Below, piece by piece: positions 25,497 to 35,123 of a stretch of DNA of 64,000 nt. Location of the stretch: contig OZ246981.1 in NCBI GenBank assembly GCA_965232455.1, positions 2,046,001-2,110,000 of the forward strand, read 5' to 3'. A model generated the notes under the pieces. The model saw only the letters and a program-made list of their open reading frames with translations, did not search any database and had not been told where the DNA came from. The DNA comes from JBFGFX01 sp965232455. Lineage in GTDB: Bacteria; Pseudomonadota; Gammaproteobacteria; Steroidobacterales; Woeseiaceae. Position 1 is the stretch's first letter. Every line of letters starts with the position of its first letter. The position numbers and the translations under genes were made by a program.

Positions 25497-27242
25497 ATGA
25501 CGACGACATTATCCTCGTTGCGGGAATGGGTCGAAACCGTCCGTTCTCTGACCCAACCCGATGACGTTCGCTGGTGTGACGGCAGCGATGCCGAGTACCA
25601 GGGTTTGATCGGGCAAATGGTCGAGTCCGGCGATCTATTGCCGCTCAATCGCGAAAGCTATCCTGGCTGTTACCTGCACCGATCGGATCCGTCCGACGTG
25701 GCGAGAGTCGAACACCTTACGTTCGTGTGCACAACAGAACCCGCCGACGCCGGCCCGAACAATCACTGGATGAACCCCGGCGACGCGCACGAGAAAATCG
25801 ATGCGTTGTTCGACGGGGCCATGCGCGGCCGGACGATGTACGTCATCCCCTATTGCATGGGGCCTATTGATTCGCCCTACGCGCGCCTCGGCGTGGAGAT
25901 CACCGACAGCCCTTACGTCGTCGCCAACATGAAGTTGATGACGCGCATGGGCACCGCCGCGCTGGCGCGTATCGAACGCGAGGGCGCCTATGTCAAGGGC
26001 CTGCATTCGACCGGCGATCTGGATCCCGAGCGGCGCTTCATCATGCATTTTCCCGAGGAACTCACGATCAAAAGCATTGGCTCGGGATACGGCGGCAACG
26101 CCCTGCTCGGCAAGAAGTGCCACGCGCTGCGAATTGCCAGCTGGCAGGCACGCGACGAGGGCTGGCTCGCCGAACATATGCTGATCGTGGGCATCGAGAG
26201 CCCCGAAGGCGAAACGCATTACCTGGCCTGCGCCTTCCCCTCCGCCTGCGGCAAGACGAACCTCGCGATGTTGATCCCGCCGGAGTCGCACGCCGGCTGG
26301 AAAGTCTGGACGCTCGGTGACGACATCGCCTGGTTGCATCTGGACGACACCGGTCAACTGCGCGCGATAAACCCGGAAGCGGGCTATTTCGGCGTTGTTC
26401 CGGGCACCAACGAAAAGACGAATCGCAACGCCTTCCAGATGATTCAGCGCGACACGATATTCACCAATGTCGCGCTCACCGAAGACAATCAGCCGTGGTG
26501 GGAAGACAAGAAGACCGGAGAACCGGCCATCGATTGGCAGGGCCGTGACTATGCGGGAGGTAACGGTCCGGCAGCGCACCCGAATTCACGGTTTACGGTC
26601 GCCGCAACAAACAACCCCGTTTATTCGAGGTTGGCGGAGGCGCCCGACGGGGTGCCGATCTCCGCGCTGGTGTTCGGCGGCCGCCGCAAAGAGCTTGCAC
26701 CGCTGGTTTACGAGGCGAAAAACTGGAACCACGGCGTCCTGATCGGCGCGGGCGTCGGCTCGGAGACCACCGCCGCGGCAACCGGTGAGGTCGGCGTCGT
26801 GCGTCGTGATCCGATGGCGATGAAGCCGTTCTGCGGCTACAACTTCGCGGATTACTGGGCGCACTGGCTGTCGTTTTCCGAGCGCTCGGACCGCTTACCG
26901 CGAATTTTCCACGTCAATTGGTTTCGCCAGGACGACGGCGGTCGATTCCTCTGGCCCGGTTTTGGCGAAAACCTGCGCGTGTTGCGATGGATTATCGACC
27001 GCTGCGAAGACCGGGCGGGCGCGCGGCAGACGGCAATCGGTTTTTTGCCGAACCCGGACGACATCGATACGAGCGGGCTCGACATCGAGCCGGAAACGCT
27101 GGACGCACTGTTGTCGGTCGATCGGCGGCAGTGGCGCGCCGAAATCGATTCGATTGGCGACTATCTCAAGGGTTTCGGTGAGCGATTGCCCGACGCGCTG
27201 GCCGACGAACAGTCCGCCATTGCGGCCGCGTTGCGCGACTAA
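25497..27242 (+). CDS. pckG: Phosphoenolpyruvate carboxykinase (GTP)
   Basis: A 581-residue GTP-type PEPCK converting oxaloacetate and GTP to PEP, GDP and CO2. Motifs: the PEPCK-specific P-loop FPSACGKTN; the substrate region around GNALLGKKCHALRIAS; HMLIVGIESPEG; the metal-ligand stretch TLGDDIAWLH; and the guanine-binding tail NWFRQDDGGRFLWPGFGENLRVL. Length is close to the usual 590-620. It is the gateway to gluconeogenesis, fitting growth on amino acids or organic acids. Confidence 0.97.
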   Translation: MTTTLSSLREWVETVRSLTQPDDVRWCDGSDAEYQGLIGQMVESGDLLPLNRESYPGCYLHRSDPSDVARVEHLTFVCTTEPADAGPNNHWMNPGDAHEKIDALFDGAMRGRTMYVIPYCMGPIDSPYARLGVEITDSPYVVANMKLMTRMGTAALARIEREGAYVKGLHSTGDLDPERRFIMHFPEELTIKSIGSGYGGNALLGKKCHALRIASWQARDEGWLAEHMLIVGIESPEGETHYLACAFPSACGKTNLAMLIPPESHAGWKVWTLGDDIAWLHLDDTGQLRAINPEAGYFGVVPGTNEKTNRNAFQMIQRDTIFTNVALTEDNQPWWEDKKTGEPAIDWQGRDYAGGNGPAAHPNSRFTVAATNNPVYSRLAEAPDGVPISALVFGGRRKELAPLVYEAKNWNHGVLIGAGVGSETTAAATGEVGVVRRDPMAMKPFCGYNFADYWAHWLSFSERSDRLPRIFHVNWFRQDDGGRFLWPGFGENLRVLRWIIDRCEDRAGARQTAIGFLPNPDDIDTSGLDIEPETLDALLSVDRRQWRAEIDSIGDYLKGFGERLPDALADEQSAIAAALRD

Positions 27243-27253
27243 TAAAACAAAGA

Positions 27254-27277
27254 AAAAACGGGTCGAATCCCTTTTTG
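27254..27277. terminator. Possible bidirectional terminator between pckG and the cyclase gene
   Basis: An A-run plus GGG faces CCC plus a T-run across a 6-base loop (AAAAACGGG ... CCCTTTTT, one bulged C), placed between two convergent genes. The stem is weak apart from the GC triplets. Confidence 0.4.
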
Positions 27278-27290
27278 CGAAACGCGTCCG

Positions 27291-28217
27291 CTAGTCTTCG
27301 CAGATGAAGTGGATCGACAGCGGAGCGCCCGGTTTCGCGACGCGCCCCAGTCCTATGATGCCCTCGCCGACCAGTTCGATACTGTCGCGACGCACAAACG
27401 TTTCCTCGCCCTGGACGTTTTGCATGAACGTCCCGTTGGTGCTTTGATCGATCAGGATGAAGCGACCGCGACGTTGCTCGATGCGCGCGTGAATCCGTGA
27501 AATGAGGTTTCCCTTGATCACCAGATCGTTGTCGTCCGCACGACCGATGTTGATGCTCTTGCGCGTCTCGTCGACGACCACGGTCGTATCGCGGAACGTC
27601 AGCGTCAGTTTGTTGTTGCCGCGCTTGTTGCGGTTTTCCCATTCGATTGTCGGCAGCATGCTGGTGGCTTCGTCCGGCTGCCAGAGCAACTCGAACAGCG
27701 CAACCTCGTCCAGGCGGCCGCGCACGGTTGCGACGTCGATCTGGCGCGTTTGCTTGCGCCACTTGGATCCCATGCGTTCGACGGTGGTGCCGGAAATGAC
27801 GATCTGACGGGCTTTCGCCTGTGACGTCATCCGATTCGCGGTGTGCACGGCGGCGCCGAAGATGTCGTTCTGCTCCTGCACCACCGGGCCGTAATGACAG
27901 CCGACGCGAATCGATACCGGAATCCGCTGTTCCTCCTGCGCCGGCTGGCCCTGCTCGTCGGTTTCCTTGTCGCTGCTTATGCGGGCCTGCATGAGACTCG
28001 CCGCCGCCATGGCCTCGTCGACGGTGGGAAAGGTCGACATGACCTCGTCGCCGATGGTCTTGATCACGGTGCCGTTGTACTGGAGCGTTGCGTCCTTCAT
28101 TACACCCAGGCAAATCGCCACCGTCTCACTGGCCTTGCTGTCGCCGAACTGCTCATACAGCTGGGTGCTGCCCACGACATCGGCAAATAGGATTGCGACT
28201 TCCTGGTCTTTCGCCAT
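27291..28217 (-). CDS. Class III nucleotide cyclase with C-terminal FHA domain
   Basis: A 308-residue protein. Residues about 1-190 are an adenylate/guanylate cyclase catalytic domain: metal-binding aspartates in LFADVVGSTQLYE and TIGDEVMSTF, and the transition-state Asn/Arg pair in AVHTANRMTSQ, so it looks catalytically competent. Residues about 215-305 are an FHA phosphothreonine-binding domain (INIGRADDNDLVIKGNLISRIHARIEQ; STNGTFMQ). The frame opens 13 codons earlier (28256), but ATG 28217 gives the usual cyclase start MAKDQEVAILFADVVGS. No membrane segment. The FHA domain suggests docking to a Ser/Thr-phosphorylated partner, which is not in the window. Confidence 0.88.
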   Translation of the reverse strand: MAKDQEVAILFADVVGSTQLYEQFGDSKASETVAICLGVMKDATLQYNGTVIKTIGDEVMSTFPTVDEAMAAASLMQARISSDKETDEQGQPAQEEQRIPVSIRVGCHYGPVVQEQNDIFGAAVHTANRMTSQAKARQIVISGTTVERMGSKWRKQTRQIDVATVRGRLDEVALFELLWQPDEATSMLPTIEWENRNKRGNNKLTLTFRDTTVVVDETRKSINIGRADDNDLVIKGNLISRIHARIEQRRGRFILIDQSTNGTFMQNVQGEETFVRRDSIELVGEGIIGLGRVAKPGAPLSIHFICED

Positions 28218-28395
28218 GCTGCTGATACCTAACGCGAACCCGGGCAGGATGCCCAAATGCCTGCCCGAGGCGCGATTATACGCACAGACCTTTGCCGTTC
28301 CCGAAAGTTATGTCCAATCCCCAGCATTTGAACCGAATTACCATTTGTGGCCGTAAGGCTCTAAATTATGGCCGATTTCCAAGGGTTTTTCCGGC

Positions 28396-29223
28396 CTATT
28401 TCTCCGCGACGACGTAGGCGATCCAGGCGAGATCGGCTTCGCCCCGCTCCTCGGGCGAAAACTCGCCGTTGCCCTCGCCGTCCTCGTCTTCGCCCTCCCA
28501 ATAAACGGTGGCCTTTTTGAACCCGGCCTCCAGCAGCAGCTCGCGGATTTCCGGGGCCGTCCACAGGCGCCATTCGTAGGTGAACGCTTTTTTGAGCTTC
28601 GAGCCGTCCGGGAACTTGAAGTGGATATGGCAGCGCATGAAGTGGGTCACCGGATGGAACTTGGCCTGGTGCCAGATATAGGTGAACCCCTTGTGTTTGG
28701 TCTTTTCGCGCGTTTCCTCCATCGACTCCGAGCCGCCGAAAAGGTCCACGAAAAACAGGCCGTCGTCCTTCAGAGCCGCATGGGCGCGCTGGAAATAGCT
28801 GCGCATTTTGTCGCGCGTATCGAAAATGAAATAGCTGAAATTGAACGCGACCGCAATGTCGACGGGCGGCGTCTCGACCGTCATGACGTCCGATTCGATC
28901 AGGCTGACGCGCGTCTGGTCCGCCCGGGGCAGCCGGCTGATACGATTTTGCCGGCCCCACTCGAGAACCGACGGCTCGATATCGACGCCGATCGCCTGGA
29001 AGTCGTCACCCTGCTTCACCCATTCGCAGGCGGCGCTTGCCGTGCCGCAAAAATCCTCGCGAAGCGAGTGCGCGGTCCGGCCGCGAATTTCCTGAAACGT
29101 CTTTTGCAGAAACTCCACTTCGTGTTCGACGTTCTGCACGGAAAGCTCGTAGAGCTCGTGGATATCGGCCTGTTCCGCCATTGTGCGTTTGGCCGCGGGC
29201 ACGGCGGCGTCCTTCTGACTCAT
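28396..29223 (-). CDS. Class I SAM-dependent methyltransferase
   Basis: A 275-residue protein. The SAM pocket is degenerate at motif I (LREDFCGTASAACEWVKQG in place of a glycine-rich loop), followed by the acidic ribose-binding VDIEPSVLEWG, then DIAVAFNFSYFIF and LKDDGLFFVDLFGGSE. It ends in an acidic stretch (EGEDEDGEGNGE). The substrate is unknown; family members are annotated only as small-molecule or uncharacterised methyltransferases. It precedes dusA on the map but runs separately with a 106-base gap. Confidence 0.8.
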   Translation of the reverse strand: MSQKDAAVPAAKRTMAEQADIHELYELSVQNVEHEVEFLQKTFQEIRGRTAHSLREDFCGTASAACEWVKQGDDFQAIGVDIEPSVLEWGRQNRISRLPRADQTRVSLIESDVMTVETPPVDIAVAFNFSYFIFDTRDKMRSYFQRAHAALKDDGLFFVDLFGGSESMEETREKTKHKGFTYIWHQAKFHPVTHFMRCHIHFKFPDGSKLKKAFTYEWRLWTAPEIRELLLEAGFKKATVYWEGEDEDGEGNGEFSPEERGEADLAWIAYVVAEK

Positions 29224-29267
29224 GGGTACTGCGCTCCGATTACATGGGGTTGGTTTACCGAAATTGT

Positions 29268-29315
29268 AGCGGTCGGTTTCTGGACTGACCAGAACCGTTT
29301 CACCTATTGACCGCT
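29268..29315. repeat. Nested inverted repeat between dusA and the methyltransferase gene
   Basis: Outer arms AGCGGTC and GACCGCT are perfect. Inside lies a second hairpin, CGGTTTCTGG with CCAGAACCG around a 5-base loop (one bulge). No T-run follows on the minus strand, so it may be a factor-dependent terminator of dusA or an operator for the downstream gene. Confidence 0.4.
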
Positions 29316-29329
29316 AAGCGAGCGAAATG

Positions 29330-30304
29330 TTACGCAGCCGCCGGCAGCTTCGCGAGCGCCGCACGTACGGTATCGGCGTCCGCACCGGGCCGATGCGCGT
29401 TTTCACTGAGATAACGCCGCCAGGCCCGGGCGCCCGGCTGACCGGCGTAAAGCCCCAGCATATGACGCGTTATGTGCTTTAGCTGGGCGCCGGCGGCGAT
29501 CGAGCGCTCGATGTACGGCAGCATTGCGGCGACGACTTCGTCACGCGACGCGGCCACGCGTTGATTGCCCAAAACGACGCGTTCCAGCTCCGTTAGAAAC
29601 CACGGGTTCTGATAGGCCTGACGGCCGATCATGACGCCGTCGACATGACGCAGATGAGCGACACATTCATCGGCTGTTGTAATGCCGCCATTCAGAACGA
29701 CGGTTAGACCTGGATAATCCCGTTTCAACGCATAAACACGCGGATAGTTGAGCGGCGGCACGGTCCGGTTTTCCTTGGGACTCAGTCCCTGCAATATGGC
29801 TTTTCGCGCGTGGACGATAAAGGTATCGCAGCCGGCCGCCGCCACCGTCTCGACAAACCGGCGCAGAAACGCCTCGCTGTCCTGATCGTCGATACCGATA
29901 CGCGTCTTGACCGTCACCGGAACGTCGACCGCCGAACGCATCGCCCGGACGCAGTCCGCCACTCGTTCCGGGCGCGCCATCAGGCAGGCGCCAAACGCGC
30001 CATTTTGCACGCGGTCGCTGGGACAGCCGACGTTGATGTTAATCTCGTCGTAACCGGCGTCGGCACCCTTCCGCGCAGCGGCCGCCATCATCGCGGTATC
30101 GCTGCCGCCGAGCTGCAGTGCGATCGGATGCTCCGCCCGGTCGAACGCGAGCAGCTTGTCGGCATCACCGTGCACCAATGCCGCCGCCGTGACCATCTCC
30201 GTGTACAGCTGCGCGTTTGGACTCAGCAGCCGCAGGAAGTAACGGCAATGGCGATCGGTCCAGTCCATCATCGGCGCAATTGCTATTTTTCTTTTATCTT
30301 TCAT
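29330..30304 (-). CDS. dusA: tRNA-dihydrouridine synthase A
   Basis: A 324-residue flavoenzyme reducing U20/U20a in the tRNA D-loop. Signatures: KIAIAPMMDWTDRHCRYFLRLLSP, the catalytic-cysteine region NVGCPSDRVQNGAFGACLM, VPVTVKTRIGIDD, and FIVHARKAILQGLSPKENR, which identifies DusA rather than DusB or DusC. The frame extends 11 codons upstream to 30337, but ATG 30304 gives the family start. The first about 48 bases are an integration target: two degenerate copies lie at about 42.4 and 44.1 kb, showing that the gene's upstream region was replaced by incoming DNA. Confidence 0.96.
   Translation of the reverse strand: MKDKRKIAIAPMMDWTDRHCRYFLRLLSPNAQLYTEMVTAAALVHGDADKLLAFDRAEHPIALQLGGSDTAMMAAAARKGADAGYDEININVGCPSDRVQNGAFGACLMARPERVADCVRAMRSAVDVPVTVKTRIGIDDQDSEAFLRRFVETVAAAGCDTFIVHARKAILQGLSPKENRTVPPLNYPRVYALKRDYPGLTVVLNGGITTADECVAHLRHVDGVMIGRQAYQNPWFLTELERVVLGNQRVAASRDEVVAAMLPYIERSIAAGAQLKHITRHMLGLYAGQPGARAWRRYLSENAHRPGADADTVRAALAKLPAAA
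30257..30290 (-). repeat. Reconstituted attachment core inside the dusA 5' end
   Basis: This 34-base stretch, coding for about IAIAPMMDWT of dusA, recurs at 42398-42431 with 3 mismatches (31 of 34 by hand count) and more loosely at 44082-44121. dusA 5' ends are an established insertion site for integrative elements, so this is read as the junction next to the functional gene. Confidence 0.75.
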
Positions 30305-30364
30305 GTAGTTACAAGATATTTGTAGAATTAATAGCAAGAAAAGACTTCGTTGATCTTCCCGATG

Positions 30365-30437
30365 CCTATTTTGTAGTGTTGAACCACCAGTGACTTAAAG
30401 TGAAATTGTACTATTTTGTTCAGTGGTTTCGGTCACG
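30365..30437 (+). repeat. Island left-end repeat, copy 1
   Basis: Starts CCTATTTTG and contains TGAAATTGTACTATTTTG and GGTTTCGGTCACG. Copy 2 at 35468-35540 aligns over 73 bases without gaps (57 identities by hand count). Copy 3 at 42501 shares the first 50 bases more loosely, and further on both have GCGAAG followed by CGATTCGC (about 30490-30510 and 42629-42650). The whole interval 30305-30752 (448 bases) holds no gene I can support; open frames there are short and low in credibility. Confidence 0.7.
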
Positions 30438-30752
30438 AGGTATCTGGCAAGAAGGACATATCAGCAAGCCCGCCGACATTACAAATTATGCGAAGCACCA
30501 CGATTCGCATTGGTCATTGCAACGACAATCCGCTCAATTTCTTTGCGGATCGGCCCGAAGAAGAACTATTGGTTGAGCAACATCAGACACTCCGAATCTG
30601 GGTCCAATCGTCTAAAGATAAGTCCCGTTGGATCATCTGCCAGTGAGTGTTCATCTACTCTTCCATTCTGTAAGTATTGGTATAAGAAAACTCAGCGGAA
30701 CTTAAGAACTACGGCACTAGAAACGAAAGCCTCGTACTTGTGGCGACCGAAC

Positions 30753-33700
30753 TCAACTAGCATCACTAATGGCCGCCTCAGGACCCGACGATTCGGATAC
30801 GTCAATTACGACGACTTCCACCTGGGCAGCATCTGGCGAACTAGCGGCAATAGACCGCGCCAACGATCGAAGGTGGTCCGTAACCTGGTCGAAGTTCCAA
30901 AAGGGTCCATCAGGACTTTTCCATCCGCGTCGCCTTGCTTTTTGATGAACCAGCAACAAGATGCCATGGCGGTTCAGTCGATCACGAAGATATTGGCCTA
31001 TCAACTGCTTACGCAAGGCATCCTCAAGTTGCCGTAGCGACCAACTCTCCACCACCTTAATCTCAGTCGGTACACGCGCGCTCGATGCCTTTGCCTCGAA
31101 CCGAAGATCAGGCTCCTTTTCATTCGCCACGTGCGGTTCACGCTCGACCGAGTAATTCCTGCCTTGTTGACGCCGCAACCGATCGGCAATCCAGTTCTGA
31201 ACGGCCGGCTCGCCCGGGAGGGCACCGAATGCGACCGAAAAATCGCCGTGGTTTAGGTCGTAGTGGAGTTCTTCTATTCGCCGACAGGCCAGTTGTTGTA
31301 GATCCCTTGGTGTATTAGGCGCCGTCAAACGCTCTTTTTCGAACGCGTACACATCATTGGCTGACCAAATCCCATGCTCAGAGTCTATCAATGCCCTTTC
31401 CTGGGCGCGCTCCACTAATATCTCCGACCGAACAGCGAAGTCCGGTTCACGACTTAGCTGAAGGATCGCCTCATACGTGGCACGTCCCGGCCACTCAAAC
31501 AGTGCTTTGAGCAAACCTGATCGGGCGCTCTCCGCATCATCCCGGATATCCGGTGAATAGGATTTCCCGGTCGGTCGAACATTGTCGTCGGCAGGCCGCA
31601 CTGTTCGGTAGGCAACTCGAATCAGCGTCAAGAGACTGTCAAACGGGATTGCCTCTCGATCAATGGCAACCCCTTCCCAGCGGCCGAATAAACTCGATAG
31701 AACGGCCAACATCAGGTCCGTCTGATCCGACGCACTAATATCCGACAACTTTGATACCAGCGAGTGAATGGCGAGCGAGGGATCAAGCTCATACAACGCG
31801 GACAGGTAGGTTGCGGACTCTCCCCACTCGGACAATTTCTCGAATCGGTCACGCGCAATCGCGACCAACGCCTCCCGATCCGCAGTTGCTGGAATCAGGA
31901 TTCTGAACATGTCACTCAGGGCTCTTGGCGCAATTCTCTCATTGTCCGCCAGCAGCAGATGGATATCCTGAGCGACGGCTACGCCTAGCGCCTTACCGGA
32001 CCGCGCGATGTCGGAGAGCACAGGAAACTGCTCGCCCGTTCCTATCGATTCTCGTTCCAGTGCCAAAGCGCGCCAGATAACTGAACGCACAGCACCTGGT
32101 TGCCCTTCGGCAAGGTCGTTGATCCAGTGCGGGAAGCCGTTTAGCTCATTCAGTGCGTACATCGTAGCCAGCTGTGCCTCCTCATCTGCGAGGTCCATAG
32201 CCCAGCAAGGATTAATTTGCGCTTCTTGCGTTATTCCAACGATGCCAATGCTGTCAAAATCGTAGACTAGTCCGCGCTTATCCGGTGGACGTTCGCTCCT
32301 GACCGCTGGCGTCCAATGTCGCCAATATCGGACAAGTGCACCTCGAAATGCCTCAACGGCAGCGTCACCAAACATCGGAATCAACGGTGTCAAGTCGTCA
32401 ATTGCGAACTGGCCGCGATTCTCTCCGAGCCCATTGAGCAATTTCCACAAATGATAGAAGGCTGAATCCACCTTACCGTTTTTGGGTGGCTGGACCGACG
32501 TCAGGCGATCTGGGTTCGCGCGGATTTCATCGGCAAACGTTCGCCAAGAGTCATCTCTCGATTGTCGCTGAATAGCGTTGACTTTCTCTCGTGCTGCAAG
32601 CCGCGCTTGAAATTTCGATTCTTCGCTTGACGGTGAGCGCGGAGTCGTCCACTCCGACACGATTGCTGCCACTGCAGCGTCCCGTTCGGCGAGCGCCTGA
32701 ACCCGAGCGAGTTGTTTGGGATCTTCATCGTTTTGCCGCCAGATCGTCATTGCGGCATCGGCAGCGACCTGCCGCTCATACACGTCCGCCCGGTGTTCCG
32801 CGTCCTCGAGCAGCCAATCGAAGTCGTCAACACCAAAATCTCGCGTAAACCCAAGCATCTGAAATCGCCAGATTCCCCCCGTATTCTGGGACTCAGCGTC
32901 GTCCCGTTCGCGGGTTTTCTGAACGGTTCGCCATAATGTGCAGCGGCGCCGCTCAGGTGAGACCGTCAACAGGGTCGATAATTCCCGCTTGGACGGCCTG
33001 TGCCCTATTGTGTGAAAGCTGAACATCCTTCCGATCCAGAGCGCTGCATCTACAACGATGTCGGGGACAGCCTTCTCGTCGACGAGTTCTAGGAGTCGAC
33101 ACGCGGCGGCGTCAATTGCAAACCGATATTCATCGTTTTCCTCGCGGTCATACTCATCAAGCGGCTGCCCGCCAGTGTCCACCTGCGACAACAACCCAGC
33201 GAGCAATTCCTCCACTTGTTGCCGATCGTTCAGTCTGTTCGCAAGAATTGGCCCGTAGTATCCGAAGTCGAGGCCGCTGTTACCGTCTGTAGCATCAATC
33301 GACTCCAGAATATTCAGAAGCTCTTTCACGGACAGTTGTTTTGGAAACAACCCCCGCACCGCATCCCACAGCACAGTACGAGGAATGGTCTCGGCATTAT
33401 CACGAACATATTTTGCGTAGCGACGCTTATCGTGATCGCCTGCGGTCGCCATCAGAGCAACGCCAGCAAACATGGGCGTGTATCGGTCCGTGTAAGCACC
33501 GAATGAGGCGCCAACGGCGATATCGGCACAATTCAACAACTCCCCGTGCAATATGACCGACAGCAGCAGCTCGCGAACGGCTGCAGATTCCGAAAACTCG
33601 GCCCACAGTGACCGGACACATGGTTCTATGTCGGCCTGCGCAAATCGCTTCAACGTGTCGTTATTGGGTACGCGCACAGACGCCTCGTTCGCCACCTGAG

Positions 33701-35123
33701 CCACAACCGCGCGCAATACACGCTCGCGGACCTCCAGTGGAAGGCTGCCTGGGTCGCCGGCATCCATCAGAAGCCGCGCGTCCCTGTCAATGACTTCGCG
33801 TGCGATGCCAGAATCCCAAACCGATAACCACGCCGCAGTCGAGCGCAGGGAGGGAATCACTACGTTCAATCCGTACGTTGTGGCAAACAGCAGGTCATGG
33901 ACCTCTGCTCTCGGGCAGTTGGTCTGTAACAAACGTTTCAACCACCGCGCCGTCAAATAACCACGTACGACACCGTCATTGTCGTTGTGAAGACGGACGA
34001 AACCCGCGGTTGAAGGCACAAACATCGCTCGCGATATCAATCGAGACCGATCCATGCCGTTCCAATCGAGCAATATCTCGTCGAGTTTTGCGGATCGGAT
34101 GTCTTTACCGCTCTGTCCAGCCACACGGTCCGGTATTTCGATATCACGTACTCTCTGAAGGACCAGCGCAGCGCCAATGCGCTCTAAGGCCTCCATGCAT
34201 CGATCGGTACTTAACGGGTCGCGTCTCACTCGATCGGGATCCGTTTCTTGCAGGCGTTGCTGAATACTGAGCGCAAGCATTTGAGACAATGTGCCGAATC
34301 GCTGATTGGCAACCCAATAGTCCACGAGCCAGTTGAGATCGATGGGACGACTGGCAAAGGCCCAAAGATTCGATTTATCAATCGCGACTAGAAAATCGTC
34401 GGTATTCGACACGTTCCTGGAGCGAGCGAAAGTGGCAATGCGCGCCTCATCGAGCGGCGTCATCCGAACGACAATTGGCTGCTCTAACGTCTCCGTTGCA
34501 CCGCCTTCATCCGCCTTTGATGTTCGGCTGATAGCTGCAACGACGAGGTCGTTCGGATCAATTTCCGGTTTTGGCGCATCCGGTGGCGGCAATGAAAGAT
34601 GTTCGACCAAAAGTTGGAGATCGCGCCGAACCTCCCAGTTCGCGTCGCGTCCAGTCAACAGAACATGCGCTCTGCTTCGGCAACCATCGACCGTATCGGC
34701 AATTTCACGAAGGACATCATCAAAGGGAACATCACTAGCCTTCGCTTCATCAACAGCATCAAAGAAGAACCACGCCTGCTTGTCGCTGTCGCGCCATGCC
34801 GTCAGAGACCGAGTCGCGCTTCGACCCAGCGCCCTTTCCATTCCCAACCGCCCAACCGATTGAAGCGTCGCTGCAAACGTGTAGTGGCCAGACGCCTCAC
34901 AGGCCTTTGCCTGGGCTTCGATCTCCGTCGACTTACCACTGCCTGGTTCCGCCAACAGAACGACACGCCGACGTTGCAACAGATCGCTCCAGACAAGCGG
35001 ATCTCGATATTCAGCGAGGTAGCCGCGTACATCAGAATCCTCACTCTCTTCTACCGTCCATGGGACAAAGCATCGATTAAGGGCGACAAATTCTTCCACG
35101 CGAGTTACGCAGCAAGTGTGCAT
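30753..35123 (-). CDS. Giant P-loop NTPase with C-terminal PD-(D/E)xK-like nuclease domain
   Basis: A 1456-residue protein not matched to a named family from memory. Near the N-terminus is Walker A LLAEPGSGKST (about residues 56-66) and Walker B AWFFFDAVDEA (about 118-127), then a sensor-like VLLTGRDANW: a NACHT/STAND-type ATPase. About 900 residues follow that look like an alpha-helical solenoid sensor. At about 1330-1400, EKEPDLRFEAK then VPTEIKVVESWSLRQLEDALRKQLIGQYL fits a PD-(D/E)xK nuclease (E-PD-x-EIK) with its trailing helix. ATG 35123 overlaps the HTH gene by 19 bases; GTG 35102 is the alternative. Domain logic resembles antiviral STAND proteins but with the nuclease at the C-terminus. 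Defence role is inferred. Confidence 0.75.
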   Translation of the reverse strand: MHTCCVTRVEEFVALNRCFVPWTVEESEDSDVRGYLAEYRDPLVWSDLLQRRRVVLLAEPGSGKSTEIEAQAKACEASGHYTFAATLQSVGRLGMERALGRSATRSLTAWRDSDKQAWFFFDAVDEAKASDVPFDDVLREIADTVDGCRSRAHVLLTGRDANWEVRRDLQLLVEHLSLPPPDAPKPEIDPNDLVVAAISRTSKADEGGATETLEQPIVVRMTPLDEARIATFARSRNVSNTDDFLVAIDKSNLWAFASRPIDLNWLVDYWVANQRFGTLSQMLALSIQQRLQETDPDRVRRDPLSTDRCMEALERIGAALVLQRVRDIEIPDRVAGQSGKDIRSAKLDEILLDWNGMDRSRLISRAMFVPSTAGFVRLHNDNDGVVRGYLTARWLKRLLQTNCPRAEVHDLLFATTYGLNVVIPSLRSTAAWLSVWDSGIAREVIDRDARLLMDAGDPGSLPLEVRERVLRAVVAQVANEASVRVPNNDTLKRFAQADIEPCVRSLWAEFSESAAVRELLLSVILHGELLNCADIAVGASFGAYTDRYTPMFAGVALMATAGDHDKRRYAKYVRDNAETIPRTVLWDAVRGLFPKQLSVKELLNILESIDATDGNSGLDFGYYGPILANRLNDRQQVEELLAGLLSQVDTGGQPLDEYDREENDEYRFAIDAAACRLLELVDEKAVPDIVVDAALWIGRMFSFHTIGHRPSKRELSTLLTVSPERRRCTLWRTVQKTRERDDAESQNTGGIWRFQMLGFTRDFGVDDFDWLLEDAEHRADVYERQVAADAAMTIWRQNDEDPKQLARVQALAERDAAVAAIVSEWTTPRSPSSEESKFQARLAAREKVNAIQRQSRDDSWRTFADEIRANPDRLTSVQPPKNGKVDSAFYHLWKLLNGLGENRGQFAIDDLTPLIPMFGDAAVEAFRGALVRYWRHWTPAVRSERPPDKRGLVYDFDSIGIVGITQEAQINPCWAMDLADEEAQLATMYALNELNGFPHWINDLAEGQPGAVRSVIWRALALERESIGTGEQFPVLSDIARSGKALGVAVAQDIHLLLADNERIAPRALSDMFRILIPATADREALVAIARDRFEKLSEWGESATYLSALYELDPSLAIHSLVSKLSDISASDQTDLMLAVLSSLFGRWEGVAIDREAIPFDSLLTLIRVAYRTVRPADDNVRPTGKSYSPDIRDDAESARSGLLKALFEWPGRATYEAILQLSREPDFAVRSEILVERAQERALIDSEHGIWSANDVYAFEKERLTAPNTPRDLQQLACRRIEELHYDLNHGDFSVAFGALPGEPAVQNWIADRLRRQQGRNYSVEREPHVANEKEPDLRFEAKASSARVPTEIKVVESWSLRQLEDALRKQLIGQYLRDRLNRHGILLLVHQKARRRGWKSPDGPFWNFDQVTDHLRSLARSIAASSPDAAQVEVVVIDVSESSGPEAAISDAS

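Noticed and set aside
30423..31037. 204-codon plus-strand frame at the island's left edge
   Set aside because: It overlaps the repeat and the 3' end of the NTPase gene, lacks a good start, and its composition looks like non-coding sequence.
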